A stretch of 9,731 nt of DNA from Flavobacteriia bacterium (GCA_011330545.1 DRQI01000294.1:1-9731), one strand, 5' to 3'; shown: positions 1-6,651, counted from the first letter of the stretch. Notes: generated by a model from the sequence alone, not told the origin. A program made the numbers and translations.

Positions 1-374
1 CCGATTGCATCATTTTTAAAGGTGTCTTTATACAATACTTTGGTACCTGATTTAAAATCTTTATTGCTGTTAATCTGCTGCATGGCATTATTATTTTTAG
101 TGCCATTTTCATCGGTATTTGTATTTGTTTTATTGACGGTAGTGTTGTGCTTTTTTGGTTTACGGTGTTTTTTCTTTTTGATTTTTTTATCTGCATTGAG
201 GAGGGAATCCATAGCTTTTGCCGTTTTTTCTTCGGTTTTTTCTTCTACTTTTCTATTTACCGTCCTTTCGGCAGCATTCTTAACACTTTTGCCTAATTTT
301 TTTAAAAATTGGGCATTTGCCTGCGATGAAAGAATCATTACTAATACTATTACTAGGCTTTTAAAAGTTTTCAT
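1..374 (-). CDS. OmpA-family envelope protein, N-terminal part (cut by window edge)
   Basis: The minus strand is open from an ATG at 374 to the window edge, giving 124 codons plus two bases of a glycine codon. Residues 1-21 are a signal peptide (MKTF start, hydrophobic core, ANA|Q cleavage). Residues 23-60 are a charged amphipathic helix beginning FLKKLGKSVKNAAERTV, an opening I know from flavobacterial OmpA-family proteins. A Lys/Asn/Thr-rich linker follows (about 63-108). The last residues, GTKVLYKDTFKNDAIG, align with GDKLLFFDNYDRDYIG (residues 182-197) of the complete OmpA-family protein at 4629-6152, so the two are paralogues in their central domain. The expected beta-sandwich remainder and C-terminal OmpA peptidoglycan-binding domain lie outside the window. 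It follows the 51-aa gene by 16 bp, suggesting one transcript. The opposite-strand open frame here is Phe/Leu-rich and is its antisense shadow. The OmpA assignment rests on the paralogy and the N-terminal style. Confidence 0.85.
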   Translation of the reverse strand, partial: MKTFKSLVIVLVMILSSQANAQFLKKLGKSVKNAAERTVNRKVEEKTEEKTAKAMDSLLNADKKIKKKKHRKPKKHNTTVNKTNTNTDENGTKNNNAMQQINSNKDFKSGTKVLYKDTFKNDAI

Positions 375-390
375 AATTTTGGTGTTTTTA

Positions 391-546
391 TTATTTTTTG
401 GTGAAGTGTACACTCTTTACTATTTTATTTTTATGTATTATTTTTAATTTATAAGTTCCTTTTTTTAGGTTATTGATATTTAAATATATTTTGTTTGAAG
501 TGAATTCTTCAACAGTGCCTTCATATCTCTTTTGCTTTTCTTTCAT
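391..546 (-). CDS. Small basic protein of 51 aa, unknown function
   Basis: This is a complete ORF of 51 codons. An in-frame TGA directly precedes the ATG at 546, which fixes the start as the earliest possible one. The protein is Lys-rich, without a signal peptide or membrane segment. It starts MKEKQKRYEGTVEEFTS and its C-terminal half alternates hydrophobic and polar residues (IYLNINNLKKGTYKLKII, then KIVKSVHFTKK). The pattern 'L-K-K-G-x-Y-x-L-K-I-x-x-x-N-K-I-V-K-x-x-x-F' resembles the strand-turn-strand layout of type IX secretion C-terminal sorting domains and of small all-beta proteins, but there is no secretion signal, so I do not call it a cargo. It lies 16 bp upstream of the OmpA-family start at 374 on the same strand, which suggests co-transcription. 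It is too short for ordinary ORF cut-offs and may be missed in related genomes. Composition is protein-like rather than random. Function is unknown. Confidence 0.65.
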   Translation of the reverse strand: MKEKQKRYEGTVEEFTSNKIYLNINNLKKGTYKLKIIHKNKIVKSVHFTKK

Positions 547-581
547 TCAAAATAAATGTGCTAAAAATGATTGTTTTTTGA

Positions 582-602
582 CTGCTTTATTCTTTAAAGC
601 AG
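582..602. other. Short hairpin between the hybrid kinase and the small-protein gene
   Basis: CTGCTTTA (582-589) and TAAAGCAG (595-602) are a perfect 8-bp inverted repeat around a 5-nt loop. It lies 187 bp beyond the stop of the hybrid kinase and 36 bp upstream of the 51-aa gene start. No T-tract follows the stem on the minus strand (an A-run does), so it is not a canonical intrinsic terminator. If the promoter proposed at 631-659 is right, it sits in the 5' leader of the small-protein/OmpA transcript. It could equally be a weak terminator or mRNA processing structure. Confidence 0.35.
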
Positions 603-630
603 CTAATACGAACTGCAATTATTATTTAGT

Positions 631-659
631 CAAATAGTATATCTATTGGATAACACCAA
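631..659 (-). promoter_or_regulatory. Candidate promoter for the 51-aa/OmpA unit
   Basis: Read on the minus strand, TTG (659-657) is followed after 17 bp by TACTATTTG (639-631). This resembles the Bacteroidota vegetative promoter TTG-N17-23-TAnnTTTG, but with three instead of two bases between TA and TTTG. Transcription would start near 625, leaving a leader of roughly 80 nt before the ATG at 546. The TTGTAAC repeats at 708-747 lie about 50-90 bp upstream of the TTG. The match is imperfect, so this is tentative. Confidence 0.3.
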
Positions 660-707
660 TTTTTCTACAGCCAAATTAGCACGATACATTTTAGGTAGTT
701 ATTAGTA

Positions 708-747
708 TTGTAACAAGAGTTGTAATTATTGTAACATTGGGTGTAAT
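708..747 (+). repeat. Four TTGTAAC-like half-sites in a 21-bp direct repeat (candidate operator)
   Basis: TTGTAAC occurs at 708-714 and again at 729-735, exactly 21 bp apart. Each is followed after 5 bp by a related heptamer, TTGTAAT at 720-726 and GTGTAAT at 741-747, also 21 bp apart. The block is therefore a tandem 21-bp repeat of a two-part site, that is, two helical turns with all half-sites on about the same DNA face. AraC-family proteins commonly bind direct repeats of about this spacing. It lies between the 3' end of the AraC-type hybrid kinase and the downstream small-protein/OmpA unit, upstream of that unit's candidate promoter. TGTAAC also recurs as a palindrome upstream of the kinase gene (3852-3870). 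Regulator assignment is inference. Confidence 0.45.
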
Positions 748-788
748 GGAAGGAAGGATTGGCTAATGACTAGAAATTAATCAAGAAA

Positions 789-3776
789 TTATTTCCTTTT
801 ATGAGCATATTCGGTAGGCGTGCAATGATAGATTTCTTTAAAGCATTTGCTAAAATACGAGTGGTCGTTAAACCCTACGCTGTACCCTACTTGGGACACG
901 TTTATTTCTGATTTTTTTAATAATTGGGCTGCCAGTTTTAGGCGTTGTGAGCGTATAAACTCAGAGGTTGACAATCCTGTTAAGGCCTTTAATTTTCGGT
1001 GTAATTGCATCCTGCTCAAGCCTACGGCCTTGCTAAATTCTTCAATGGTAAAAGAAGATTCTATCAATTTGTTGTCTAAAACGTCTTGAATGCGTTTTAA
1101 GAATTGTTCGTCGAGATTGGTGATGGCAATGTCTTTGGGTTTTAAAATTATTTCTTGGCTATAGCGATTGCGCAACGATGTTCTAATTGCCACTAAATTA
1201 TCGACTTGGGTTTCTAATAATTTGAGGGTAAAAGGTTTGGTAATATAGGCATCTGCACCAATGGTTAATCCTTTATATTGATCTTCTTTTTCTACTTTCG
1301 CTGTTAATAGAATAATAGGGACATGACTGGTACGTTCGTCTTGTTTTAAGTGTTTACAGAGCTCTAACCCGGTAACTTTGGGCATCATAATATCTGAAAT
1401 GATAATATCGGGAATAAATGTAATGGCTTTTTTAATACCTGATTTTCCGTTTTTAGCTGTTATAATTTGATATTTTTTAGAAAAAGACCTTTTAATAAAG
1501 TTTCTTACATCGCTGTTGTCTTCAACTATTAATAAAATAGGCTGGTCTTTATCAATTGGTTTATTTTCAGGTATTTTATTTTCAAGAATTTGCGTTGCTA
1601 ATTTTTTGCTTATGATTGTGTCTTTTTTATCTTTTGGTGTTACGAATTCACCTTTTGTAAATGCCGTTTTATCTATGGGCAGCAATACGGTAAATAAAAT
1701 GGTCTGACGGCTTGTATTTTCTACGGCTATGGTTCCATGCGATAATTCTACCAACTCTTTTACGAGCGATAAGCCAATCCCTACACCTTCATTTTGTTCA
1801 TTACTTTGATAAAAACGATTGAAAATTTTAGCTATCTGTTGGTTTGTTAAAATGGTTCCGCTATTTTCTATCAATAACTCTAATTGCTTGTTTTTAACAG
1901 TTGATTTAAAAGTTATATTGCCTTTATCTTTGGTATATTTAAAAGCATTTGACAATAGGTTAATTACCATTTTTTCTACTAGGCCTCTATCAAACCATAC
2001 ATTTTTAAGAGGTGTTATATCTATCGTGTAATGGATATTTTTTTGAGATGCCAGGTATTGAAATGAAGAGGCAATTGATTTTAGTAATTGCGACAGGTTA
2101 CCACGACTTACTTTTAATTTTAAATTTCCTGATTCGAGTTTAGAGAGGTCTAGTAATTGGTCTATGAGTGATAATAGCCGCTGTGAATTGCGCTGCATCA
2201 TTTCAAAATCTGAACGGTCTTCTTTTTTTAGTTTCTTATCTTCCAACCGTTTTTCTAACGGGGCACTTAGTAGGGTTAAAGGGGTACGGAATTCATGTGA
2301 AATATTGGCAAAAAACTTAGATTTAGCTTTATCAAGCTCTTGTAATTTTTTAGCAGTCTTTTGCCTATTACGATACATAAAAAAGAAAAACAACCCCGCT
2401 AAAGAGGTGATGCCTATTCCTCCGACTAACAAATTTCGTTGTTGCTCTTTTTCTTGCTTAGCCAACTTATTTTGTGAAGTCAACAAAGCTATTTCATGTT
2501 CTTTCTTTTTGGCCTGATATTTTTTTTCGAGTTCTAAGGTAATTTTATCTTGCTTGTTGTCATTTAATGAATCTTGCAGCTGAAATGCTTTATAGAGGAA
2601 ATTATAGGCGTCTTTATAATTTTTCTTTTTAGCATACGAATTTGCCAATTCATAATTAGCGGCTGTTATGGGCCCGATACGATTTGATTTTATGCTGTCA
2701 AATAACCGTAGGGCAATGAGGTAATTGGGTATGGCTTCGTCAAAATTTTTATTGTAGTAATTGAATCCGGCATAGGTCCAATACGCTTCTGCCAAACCGG
2801 CTTTACTGTTTAATTGCTCATATAACTTTATTCTTTTTTTATAATATTCATCGGCTTTTTTTAACTTCTTTAATTGATTATAACTAATGCCTAAACTCCA
2901 ATAAATATTTGACATTTCCCTAATGGCATGGGCTTTCTCAAAATAGGTTACACTTTTTTCAAAATAATCAATTGCTTTTTTATAATTTTTTCTTTGTATA
3001 TAAATTTTACCCAATTGGCTAATGGCATAATTTTCTTCGTCTTTATTATTAATTTTTTTTGCTACATCTCTAGCTCTTAAAAAATAGTTTTCTCCTTTTT
3101 TTATATAAGATGTATCGCTAACCGAATACGACCTCAAAAGCAAATTACCTGTATTTATTAATGATTTGCAGAGCGCAGCATTATAAGCCTTCTTATTTTT
3201 TGTCAAGGAGTCTATTTTATAATAGTACTGTAAGGCTTTTTCATTTTCAAATTTTCTATAATGCAAATTCCCCTTTAATAAATACGCATTACACAAAATT
3301 TCAACATCGCCTGTATCCAATCCGTTTTTTATAGCCTTTGACAAATAGGCTGCAACGCTATCTTTTTTTTGCATCCTAAAACTTATATATGCCAATAAAT
3401 TTTCTGATTTGCCTAGATATTTTTTATTATTCAATTTCTTCGCAATCTCATAACTTTTTTTTGAATAAAAATAAGCGCTGTCATATTGATTGTGAGTAAA
3501 AAAATAATTAGCAATGCGGTGGTATCCTATATATTTTCCTGTTGTATAATTTTCTTTAGACGAATATCTTATAATTTTTTTTGAATAGTATAATGCCGAG
3601 TCATAGTTTTCAATATCATTACGAAATAAATCATATAAATCTGACCATGCTTTTACTTTCAAAGTGTCATTAGATGTAATAGTTGCTATTTGCCTTAAGG
3701 AATCTGATTTTATTGTTTGTTGCCCGAAAGAAATAAGGCATAGAAAAAATAAAAGACAAGCCAAAAAATATTTCAT
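789..3776 (-). CDS. TPR-containing hybrid histidine kinase/response regulator with AraC-type HTH
   Basis: This 995-aa protein is a one-polypeptide two-component system of the kind common in Bacteroidota. It starts with a signal peptide (about 1-19), followed by a periplasmic TPR array (about 40-410) and a coiled linker (410-447). One transmembrane helix (449-468) leads to a HisKA domain with NISHEFRTPL and phosphoacceptor His494. The ATPase domain has its N box at Asn606/Asn610, an F box near 652-656 (FNRFY) and an intact G2 box GVGIGL at 664-669. A receiver domain follows (about 746-862) with acidic Glu752/Asp753, phosphoacceptor Asp795 in SDIMMP, Thr825 and Lys847. The AraC-type HTH is at about 900-992. 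A signal sensed outside the cytoplasmic membrane should drive His494-to-Asp795 transfer and DNA binding. Oddly, the G1 box (DxGxGI) reads NSGTIL (638-643): Asn replaces Asp and the second Gly is lost. The usual beta-propeller sensor of hybrid polysaccharide regulators is absent, so a glycan signal is not implied. It lies between two OmpA-family genes. Confidence 0.95.
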   Translation of the reverse strand: MKYFLACLLFFLCLISFGQQTIKSDSLRQIATITSNDTLKVKAWSDLYDLFRNDIENYDSALYYSKKIIRYSSKENYTTGKYIGYHRIANYFFTHNQYDSAYFYSKKSYEIAKKLNNKKYLGKSENLLAYISFRMQKKDSVAAYLSKAIKNGLDTGDVEILCNAYLLKGNLHYRKFENEKALQYYYKIDSLTKNKKAYNAALCKSLINTGNLLLRSYSVSDTSYIKKGENYFLRARDVAKKINNKDEENYAISQLGKIYIQRKNYKKAIDYFEKSVTYFEKAHAIREMSNIYWSLGISYNQLKKLKKADEYYKKRIKLYEQLNSKAGLAEAYWTYAGFNYYNKNFDEAIPNYLIALRLFDSIKSNRIGPITAANYELANSYAKKKNYKDAYNFLYKAFQLQDSLNDNKQDKITLELEKKYQAKKKEHEIALLTSQNKLAKQEKEQQRNLLVGGIGITSLAGLFFFFMYRNRQKTAKKLQELDKAKSKFFANISHEFRTPLTLLSAPLEKRLEDKKLKKEDRSDFEMMQRNSQRLLSLIDQLLDLSKLESGNLKLKVSRGNLSQLLKSIASSFQYLASQKNIHYTIDITPLKNVWFDRGLVEKMVINLLSNAFKYTKDKGNITFKSTVKNKQLELLIENSGTILTNQQIAKIFNRFYQSNEQNEGVGIGLSLVKELVELSHGTIAVENTSRQTILFTVLLPIDKTAFTKGEFVTPKDKKDTIISKKLATQILENKIPENKPIDKDQPILLIVEDNSDVRNFIKRSFSKKYQIITAKNGKSGIKKAITFIPDIIISDIMMPKVTGLELCKHLKQDERTSHVPIILLTAKVEKEDQYKGLTIGADAYITKPFTLKLLETQVDNLVAIRTSLRNRYSQEIILKPKDIAITNLDEQFLKRIQDVLDNKLIESSFTIEEFSKAVGLSRMQLHRKLKALTGLSTSEFIRSQRLKLAAQLLKKSEINVSQVGYSVGFNDHSYFSKCFKEIYHCTPTEYAHKRK

Positions 3777-3803
3777 TACTCAAGTAGTTTGAGATTGGTT
3801 CAA

Positions 3804-3831
3804 TAAATTTAGGCAATTATAAGTAAATCAA
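3804..3831 (-). promoter_or_regulatory. Candidate promoter of the hybrid kinase gene
   Basis: On the minus strand TTG (3831-3829) is followed after 17 bp by TAAATTTA (3811-3804), a 7-of-8 match to the Bacteroidota -7 box TAnnTTTG. The box ends 27 bp before the ATG at 3776, so transcription would begin around 3797 with a leader of about 20 nt. The palindrome at 3852-3870 lies about 20 bp upstream of the TTG, where an activator would be expected. Confidence 0.45.
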
Positions 3832-3851
3832 CTGCGAATCGTTATACAAAA

Positions 3852-3870
3852 TGTAACAAAATGTGTTACA
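3852..3870. promoter_or_regulatory. Palindrome TGTAAC-N7-GTTACA upstream of the hybrid kinase
   Basis: TGTAAC (3852-3857) and GTTACA (3865-3870) form a perfect 6-bp inverted repeat with a 7-bp spacer in the 113-bp gap between the DUF3108-like gene and the hybrid kinase. The TTGTAAC heptamer on the minus strand (3871-3865) matches that of the direct repeats at 708-747. Its place just upstream of a promoter-like sequence suggests an operator, possibly for self-regulation by the AraC-type domain. On the minus strand the second arm is followed by TTTTG, so a weak terminator for the DUF3108-like gene is the alternative; the stem is short and AT-rich. Confidence 0.4.
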
Positions 3871-3889
3871 ATTTTTATATTTTAGGGTT

Positions 3890-4582
3890 TTATTCGCTAA
3901 ACTTCGTTAACACACTCTTGCTGACGACTTTCCCTTTTTTATTATAATCTTCGGTTTTTACAATGCCTATATCTTTTGCCAGCCATTGCCTTGTCTTGCC
4001 CTTGCGCTTGATACCCATTTTAAATTCGGTTTCAAATACAATTACATAGCAGTCGAAAGTACCGGCGGGCGTCGTTATCTTTTCGCGTTTTTCTACCTTG
4101 CCATTTAACATTTTCATTGACATTTTCATTTGTACAGGTGTCATTTTAATGGTCATCAGCACATCTGAATCGGGTATGGCTTTGCCTACGGTAAGGTCAT
4201 TGGGAATTATCATATCATTACCGCTAATATCAATTTCCATGTCTTGATATTGCGTAAGCATCTCGGGGGTAATTAGCGATTTAAAATCTATGGCCACATG
4301 GCCATTTTCACAAGTAACGGTATAGGTTGTTTTTGCTACGGAAGTATTTTTATCGTCAAAAATTTCGGTTTCAACAGTAGCTTCGGTGGCCGTTCCTTTT
4401 GTTGTCACCGAAGTCATTTTATGAGTTACAACAGCTACCGGCTTATCTTTCTTATCATACGATGTAAATTCAAAAGAAGCGCCTTCTTTCAACGGGTAAT
4501 AGGTACTACAATTTTGTGCAGTTGCTGTATTTGTTACAATGTAGATTAGTACTACGGCAATGTTTAAAAAAATCTTTTTCAT
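3890..4582 (-). CDS. Secreted DUF3108-like protein
   Basis: The protein has 230 residues, with a signal peptide at 1-22 (MKKIFLN start, TATA|Q cleavage), so it is exported to the periplasm or outer membrane. The mature part matches the DUF3108-like family of Bacteroidota, which some databases call TapB-family: an N-terminal YYPLKEGASFEFTSYD segment (28-43), the signature TTPAGTFDCYVI (170-181), and a C-terminal WLAKDIGIVKTEDY (200-213) where homologues have a 'W-[YL]-A-x-G-[IV]-G-x-V' strand. The family is a predicted beta-rich lipocalin-like fold of unknown biochemical role; no catalytic residues are evident. A methionine-dense stretch lies at 143-158 (six Met in 16 residues). It begins 46 bp behind the OmpA-family gene, with no terminator seen between, so the two are probably co-transcribed. 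The small gap and shared export suggest both act in the envelope. Family call is fairly sure, function is not known. Confidence 0.8.
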   Translation of the reverse strand: MKKIFLNIAVVLIYIVTNTATAQNCSTYYPLKEGASFEFTSYDKKDKPVAVVTHKMTSVTTKGTATEATVETEIFDDKNTSVAKTTYTVTCENGHVAIDFKSLITPEMLTQYQDMEIDISGNDMIIPNDLTVGKAIPDSDVLMTIKMTPVQMKMSMKMLNGKVEKREKITTPAGTFDCYVIVFETEFKMGIKRKGKTRQWLAKDIGIVKTEDYNKKGKVVSKSVLTKFSE

Positions 4583-4628
4583 GGATAATTATTTTGGTTG
4601 ATTAATGGTTTTATTCTTTTTGGCAATT

Positions 4629-6152
4629 CTATATTTTTATAAATTCTACGCGCCTATTTTGGGCTTTTCCTGCTGCCGTATTGTTATCGCCAACAGGAGT
4701 ACTTTCGCCTTTGCCTTGCGTTTGTAACCTATTGCCCGAAATACCATAAGTATTTATCAATGCTTTTTTAACGGCCTCTGCCCTTCTTTTAGAAAGTTGT
4801 AAGTTGGTATCGGCATCTCCATCGGCATCTGTATGGCCAATGATATTTAACTTCATCGCTGTTTCTTGTTTTAATACCTGAGCTATTTGACGGATTATAC
4901 CATACGATTGCGGTTGTATGTTTGCCGAGCCTGAATCAAATAAAATTCCATTAGTGGAAACAGAACCTTTTTCAATGAGTTGCCTTCTTAAATCAACCCC
5001 TCCCTCGGCAACTTTAAGGTTTCTAATAAACAACCTGTCTTTACCATCTTCAAACCCTTTCAAATTAAACTTAATATATTTTAGCATTTTATCAGGCGAT
5101 ACCAATCTTGGCACATCAATATATTTCTTTTCATTTACCCAAAGCCGATAACGCAATTTATTAACCGCAATAGAAATATGCGGTTGATTCAACACCGTTT
5201 GCCTAATATTGGCAGTAATACTGTTATCAATAGTTTCTGTACCGTTAATTCTATTTTCAATCCGAATACCTATGGGGGTATATTGGCAAAATGGCAAATA
5301 GGCATATACATAATTTTTGCCGTAAGTAAAATCATTATTATCATCTAAAATTATACTTAATACAGCTGTAGAGCTGGTATTATTGTCTATACCCGATGTT
5401 AATATATCAAATTCTATGGTATATTCTTCGGGTAACTCAGTAGGCAAATCCGGAATATAAAATGTTTTATAACCTGATTTCATTTCAAACCATTTTTCGG
5501 TAGCATCATTGATGGTGACAACTTCTCCTGAACCGTTTGTATTCCATTTTGAAGGAAAATCTCCGATATAATCTCTATCATAGTTATCAAAAAATAGTAG
5601 TTTATCCCCGGGTACATAATCAAACTTGCTATAGACGGTTACTTTTTTTTGTGTATTGTTATTTTTAGATTTCGGGTCAGAATTTTCACTGTTAGAATCA
5701 TTTTCGGCAACGCCTTTTTCAGTTTGCGAATTACCTTCTTGTTTTTTCTTTTCTGTAATCAACTTTTTAGCTGTTTTTAAGCTGTATTTTAAGGCTTTTT
5801 TAGCCCTATTTATTTGCAATGTGCCTTTGGTTTGTTTTAAAACCCCAGCTCCATCTAAATCGGCGATGGCATTAGGGGCACTTGCTAAAACATTTTCGCC
5901 ATCTTCAACGGCATCAATTAGAAGTTCATAGTCATCATCGCTTAACGATTTTCCGGTTGCTGCATAGTTATCAAATCGGTACACTTTATCATATAAATCA
6001 AATGACTCTCTCACAAAGGTATCTACACTGCTTATTCCAACCCTACTCGAAGGCCGTTTTAATCTTTTTGTTTTTTGCGCCTCAACACACTGCGAAGAAA
6101 ATAAAAATCCAAAAACTAAAAGGGTTAAGAAAATTTTTAAGGTAGGTTTCAT
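4629..6152 (-). CDS. OmpA-family outer-membrane/peptidoglycan-binding protein
   Basis: The protein has 507 residues. A signal peptide spans 1-25 (VEA|Q cleavage; no lipobox around Cys22, so not a lipoprotein). Residues 27-140 are helical and charged, and 140-172 form an Asn/Ser/Lys-rich linker. Residues about 180-385 form a beta-rich, probably concanavalin/laminin-G-like domain starting KLLFFDNYDRDYIGDFPSKW, typical of flavobacterial OmpA-family proteins. The OmpA C-terminal domain occupies about 398-507. It has GHTDADGD with Asp442 and, 15 residues on, Arg457 in LSKRRAEAV, matching the Asp/Arg pair that binds diaminopimelate in OmpA-like domains, and ends NRRVEFIKI. It should anchor the outer envelope to peptidoglycan. 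A beta-barrel is not evident. It opens the minus-strand block and is followed by the DUF3108-like gene. The truncated protein at 1-374 is a paralogue in the central domain but has a different N-terminal helical region. Confidence 0.92.
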   Translation of the reverse strand: MKPTLKIFLTLLVFGFLFSSQCVEAQKTKRLKRPSSRVGISSVDTFVRESFDLYDKVYRFDNYAATGKSLSDDDYELLIDAVEDGENVLASAPNAIADLDGAGVLKQTKGTLQINRAKKALKYSLKTAKKLITEKKKQEGNSQTEKGVAENDSNSENSDPKSKNNNTQKKVTVYSKFDYVPGDKLLFFDNYDRDYIGDFPSKWNTNGSGEVVTINDATEKWFEMKSGYKTFYIPDLPTELPEEYTIEFDILTSGIDNNTSSTAVLSIILDDNNDFTYGKNYVYAYLPFCQYTPIGIRIENRINGTETIDNSITANIRQTVLNQPHISIAVNKLRYRLWVNEKKYIDVPRLVSPDKMLKYIKFNLKGFEDGKDRLFIRNLKVAEGGVDLRRQLIEKGSVSTNGILFDSGSANIQPQSYGIIRQIAQVLKQETAMKLNIIGHTDADGDADTNLQLSKRRAEAVKKALINTYGISGNRLQTQGKGESTPVGDNNTAAGKAQNRRVEFIKI

Positions 6153-6222
6153 TTTGAATATCTTTTGGTTGTATTGGTTTTAATAATGACCCCGTTTAAA
6201 CTTTTTCAATGGTATAAAAAGA

Positions 6223-6268
6223 AACAGACTAAAGTTACTGATTTTTTATCTATTAACTTCAGTCTGTT
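6223..6268 (-). terminator. Leftward intrinsic terminator-like hairpin
   Basis: The arms 6223-6237 and 6254-6268 are 15-nt inverted repeats around a 16-nt loop. They differ at one position (A6231 against C6260). In a minus-strand RNA that pair becomes a G-U wobble, so the stem is fully paired only leftward; in a plus-strand RNA it is an A-C mismatch. Leftward, the stem is followed by TCTTTTTAT (6222-6214), a U-tract; rightward there is none. Both facts point to a terminator for a leftward transcript starting within 6270-6676, 71 bp upstream of the OmpA start. No established gene is present to use it. Confidence 0.55.
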
Positions 6269-6390
6269 GTTGAGGCTTACACATTGCACCAGTAATTTAC
6301 ATTATATTTCAATATCTAATAGGAAGAAAGACAATACAATTCACTAGCGTTCTTCTTTTAGTGGCATTCATAAATCTGTAAGGGCTCAAA

Positions 6391-6441
6391 TTATTTTCTT
6401 TTTCATAGCAATTTAAACTCTAAAATTCTTCTTTCATAGCA
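6391..6441. repeat. Imperfect direct repeat, two units about 31 bp apart
   Basis: TTTCATAGCA occurs at 6401-6410 and 6432-6441, each preceded by a similar T/C-rich run (ATTTTCTT and AATTCTTC) and followed by ATTT or TTTT. A weaker third unit, TTCTTTTTCA, starts at 6451. On the minus strand each exact unit contains an ATGAAA. The AT-rich content makes chance or slippage possible; no function is assigned. Confidence 0.3.
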
Positions 6442-6542
6442 TTTTTAAGTTTCTTTTTCAATTGCAGTTCAAATATCAGTAAATATAAAAGGCTATAAAA
6501 TCTATTTTGTATAGTTGGTAAGAAATTGTGTATACATTTCAT
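6420..6542 (-). CDS. Possible small protein of 40 aa, unrecognised
   Basis: The minus strand has ATG at 6542 and stop TAG at 6420-6422, coding 40 residues. The N-terminal half (MKCIHNFLPT, then FYSLLYLLIFEL at 15-26) is hydrophobic and could make one short membrane helix; the tail is strongly basic (QLKKKLKNAMKE). No homologue is recognised and no clear promoter or ribosome binding site is visible; a TATAATTTG box on the minus strand (near 6575-6567) has no TTG at the proper distance. The reason to list it is the leftward terminator-like hairpin downstream, which implies a leftward transcript. The ORF could be a real small membrane protein, a leader peptide, or a chance frame in a non-coding RNA. 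Confidence 0.25.
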   Translation of the reverse strand: MKCIHNFLPTIQNRFYSLLYLLIFELQLKKKLKNAMKEEF

Positions 6543-6651
6543 CAATTCAGATAAAAACACCTGTAATGTCAAATTATAATGTGTTCTTAACAATTTATAC
6601 TTATTTTAGCACAAAGCATACATCATTTTATTAAAAATTTAGTGTATGTAC

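Noticed and set aside
22..447. Plus-strand ORF of 141 codons
   Set aside because: Its Phe/Leu/Val-rich product is the antisense of the Lys/Asn-rich OmpA-family N-terminus and 51-aa gene on the minus strand, both of which have better coding character, a signal peptide and a paralogue.
495..512. Inverted repeat TTGAAG-N6-CTTCAA as a possible operator
   Set aside because: It lies inside the 51-aa coding sequence, downstream of the likely promoter; a 6-bp palindrome here is readily explained by codon content (EEFTS).
645..665. ATTGG-N6-CCAAT followed by a T-run as a rightward terminator
   Set aside because: Stem of only 5 bp, and no rightward gene lies upstream to be terminated. It overlaps the proposed leftward promoter.
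630..689. Leftward ORF of 19 residues between the hybrid kinase and the 51-aa gene
   Set aside because: Too short, no recognisable pattern, and it overlaps the candidate promoter region.
789..3776. Hybrid kinase as a polysaccharide-utilisation (SusC/SusD-linked) regulator
   Set aside because: The sensor is a TPR array, not the beta-propeller of classical polysaccharide regulators, and no SusC, SusD or glycoside hydrolase gene is in the window.
6165..6347. Plus-strand ORF of 60 codons in the divergent gap
   Set aside because: It runs across both arms of the leftward hairpin, has no recognisable domain, and begins inside the OmpA leader. More likely chance.
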